The notes beneath the pieces are model-generated. The model was not told the DNA's origin. It did no database searches and worked only from the letters and a program-made list of their open reading frames with translations. Below, piece after piece: positions 5,580-5,626 of a DNA stretch of 5,626 bases. Source of the stretch: Nitrosomonadales bacterium (lineage in GTDB: Bacteria; Pseudomonadota; Gammaproteobacteria; Burkholderiales; Sulfuricellaceae); contig PQAG01000202.1 of NCBI GenBank assembly GCA_003104895.1, forward strand, positions 1 to 5,626, in the 5' to 3' direction. How positions within the stretch are numbered: position 1 is the first letter of the stretch; each line of letters opens with the position of its first letter. The translations under genes and the position numbers were made by a program.

Positions 5580-5626
5580 GTGCCGCAGCGCGGCGTTTCG
5601 TCCCTCGCGGGTGAGGTGGCGCTGGC
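5580..5626 (+). CDS. Possible start of a downstream gene (perhaps nrdG), partial
   Basis: From a GTG at 5580 the frame stays open to the window edge and reads (M)PQRGVSSLAGEVALA. It begins 4 nt after the stop of the glycyl-radical ORF, so an operon gene would fit. An NrdG radical-SAM activase is expected next to nrdD, but the CxxxCxxC cluster motif would lie beyond the edge and there is no good Shine-Dalgarno sequence. The frame is also open upstream, overlapping the small ORF, so the start may differ. This is a weak call. Confidence 0.25.
   Translation, partial: MPQRGVSSLAGEVAL

Noticed and set aside
5582..5594. Small hairpin (5-bp GCCGC/GCGGC stem, 3-nt loop) after the glycyl-radical ORF, as a terminator
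   Set aside because: The stem is short and no T-run follows, and it may lie inside a downstream coding region.

Overview
The window looks like chromosomal DNA of a facultatively anaerobic, probably denitrifying proteobacterium, most likely a betaproteobacterium. This rests on GC-rich genes with AT-rich promoters, a hemerythrin/DUF2249/NnrS set of the kind found near denitrification and NO-response genes, FNR/Dnr-type operators, and a class III ribonucleotide reductase. The genus cannot be fixed from the sequence.

Left part (1-2019, all minus strand): a hemerythrin-type diiron protein is followed after a single base by a DUF2249 gene that runs off the left edge. Upstream of this pair lies the gene for NnrS, a polytopic membrane protein of the nitrosative-stress response. 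Both transcription units carry an FNR/Dnr-type operator (TTGA-N6-TCAA) placed exactly 22 bp upstream of a good -10 hexamer, which is class II activator geometry. For nnrS the -10 hexamer overlaps the first ATG, so the real start is probably the ATG three codons further in, on a nearly leaderless mRNA.

Middle (2017-3141, minus strand): a membrane-anchored diguanylate cyclase with an intact GGEEF active site and an RxxD inhibitory site. An AT-rich divergent spacer of about 200 bp separates it from the RNR genes. It holds a sigma70-like promoter and two NrdR-type boxes at the classical 31-bp spacing, plus two weaker phased copies.

Right part (3344-5626, plus strand): the class III RNR catalytic subunit NrdD has its ATP cone, active-site cysteines and zinc ribbon, but its reading frame ends before the glycyl-radical segment. 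That segment (RVMGY) is on a separate 63-aa ORF which starts 9 nt after the NrdD stop, in the same frame, with its own Shine-Dalgarno sequence overlapping the stop codon. This split NrdD is the most interesting item in the window. A following gene, perhaps nrdG, may begin at the right edge.

Taken together, the locus serves low-oxygen life: NO/O2-responsive iron and membrane proteins, a c-di-GMP synthase, and oxygen-independent deoxynucleotide synthesis.
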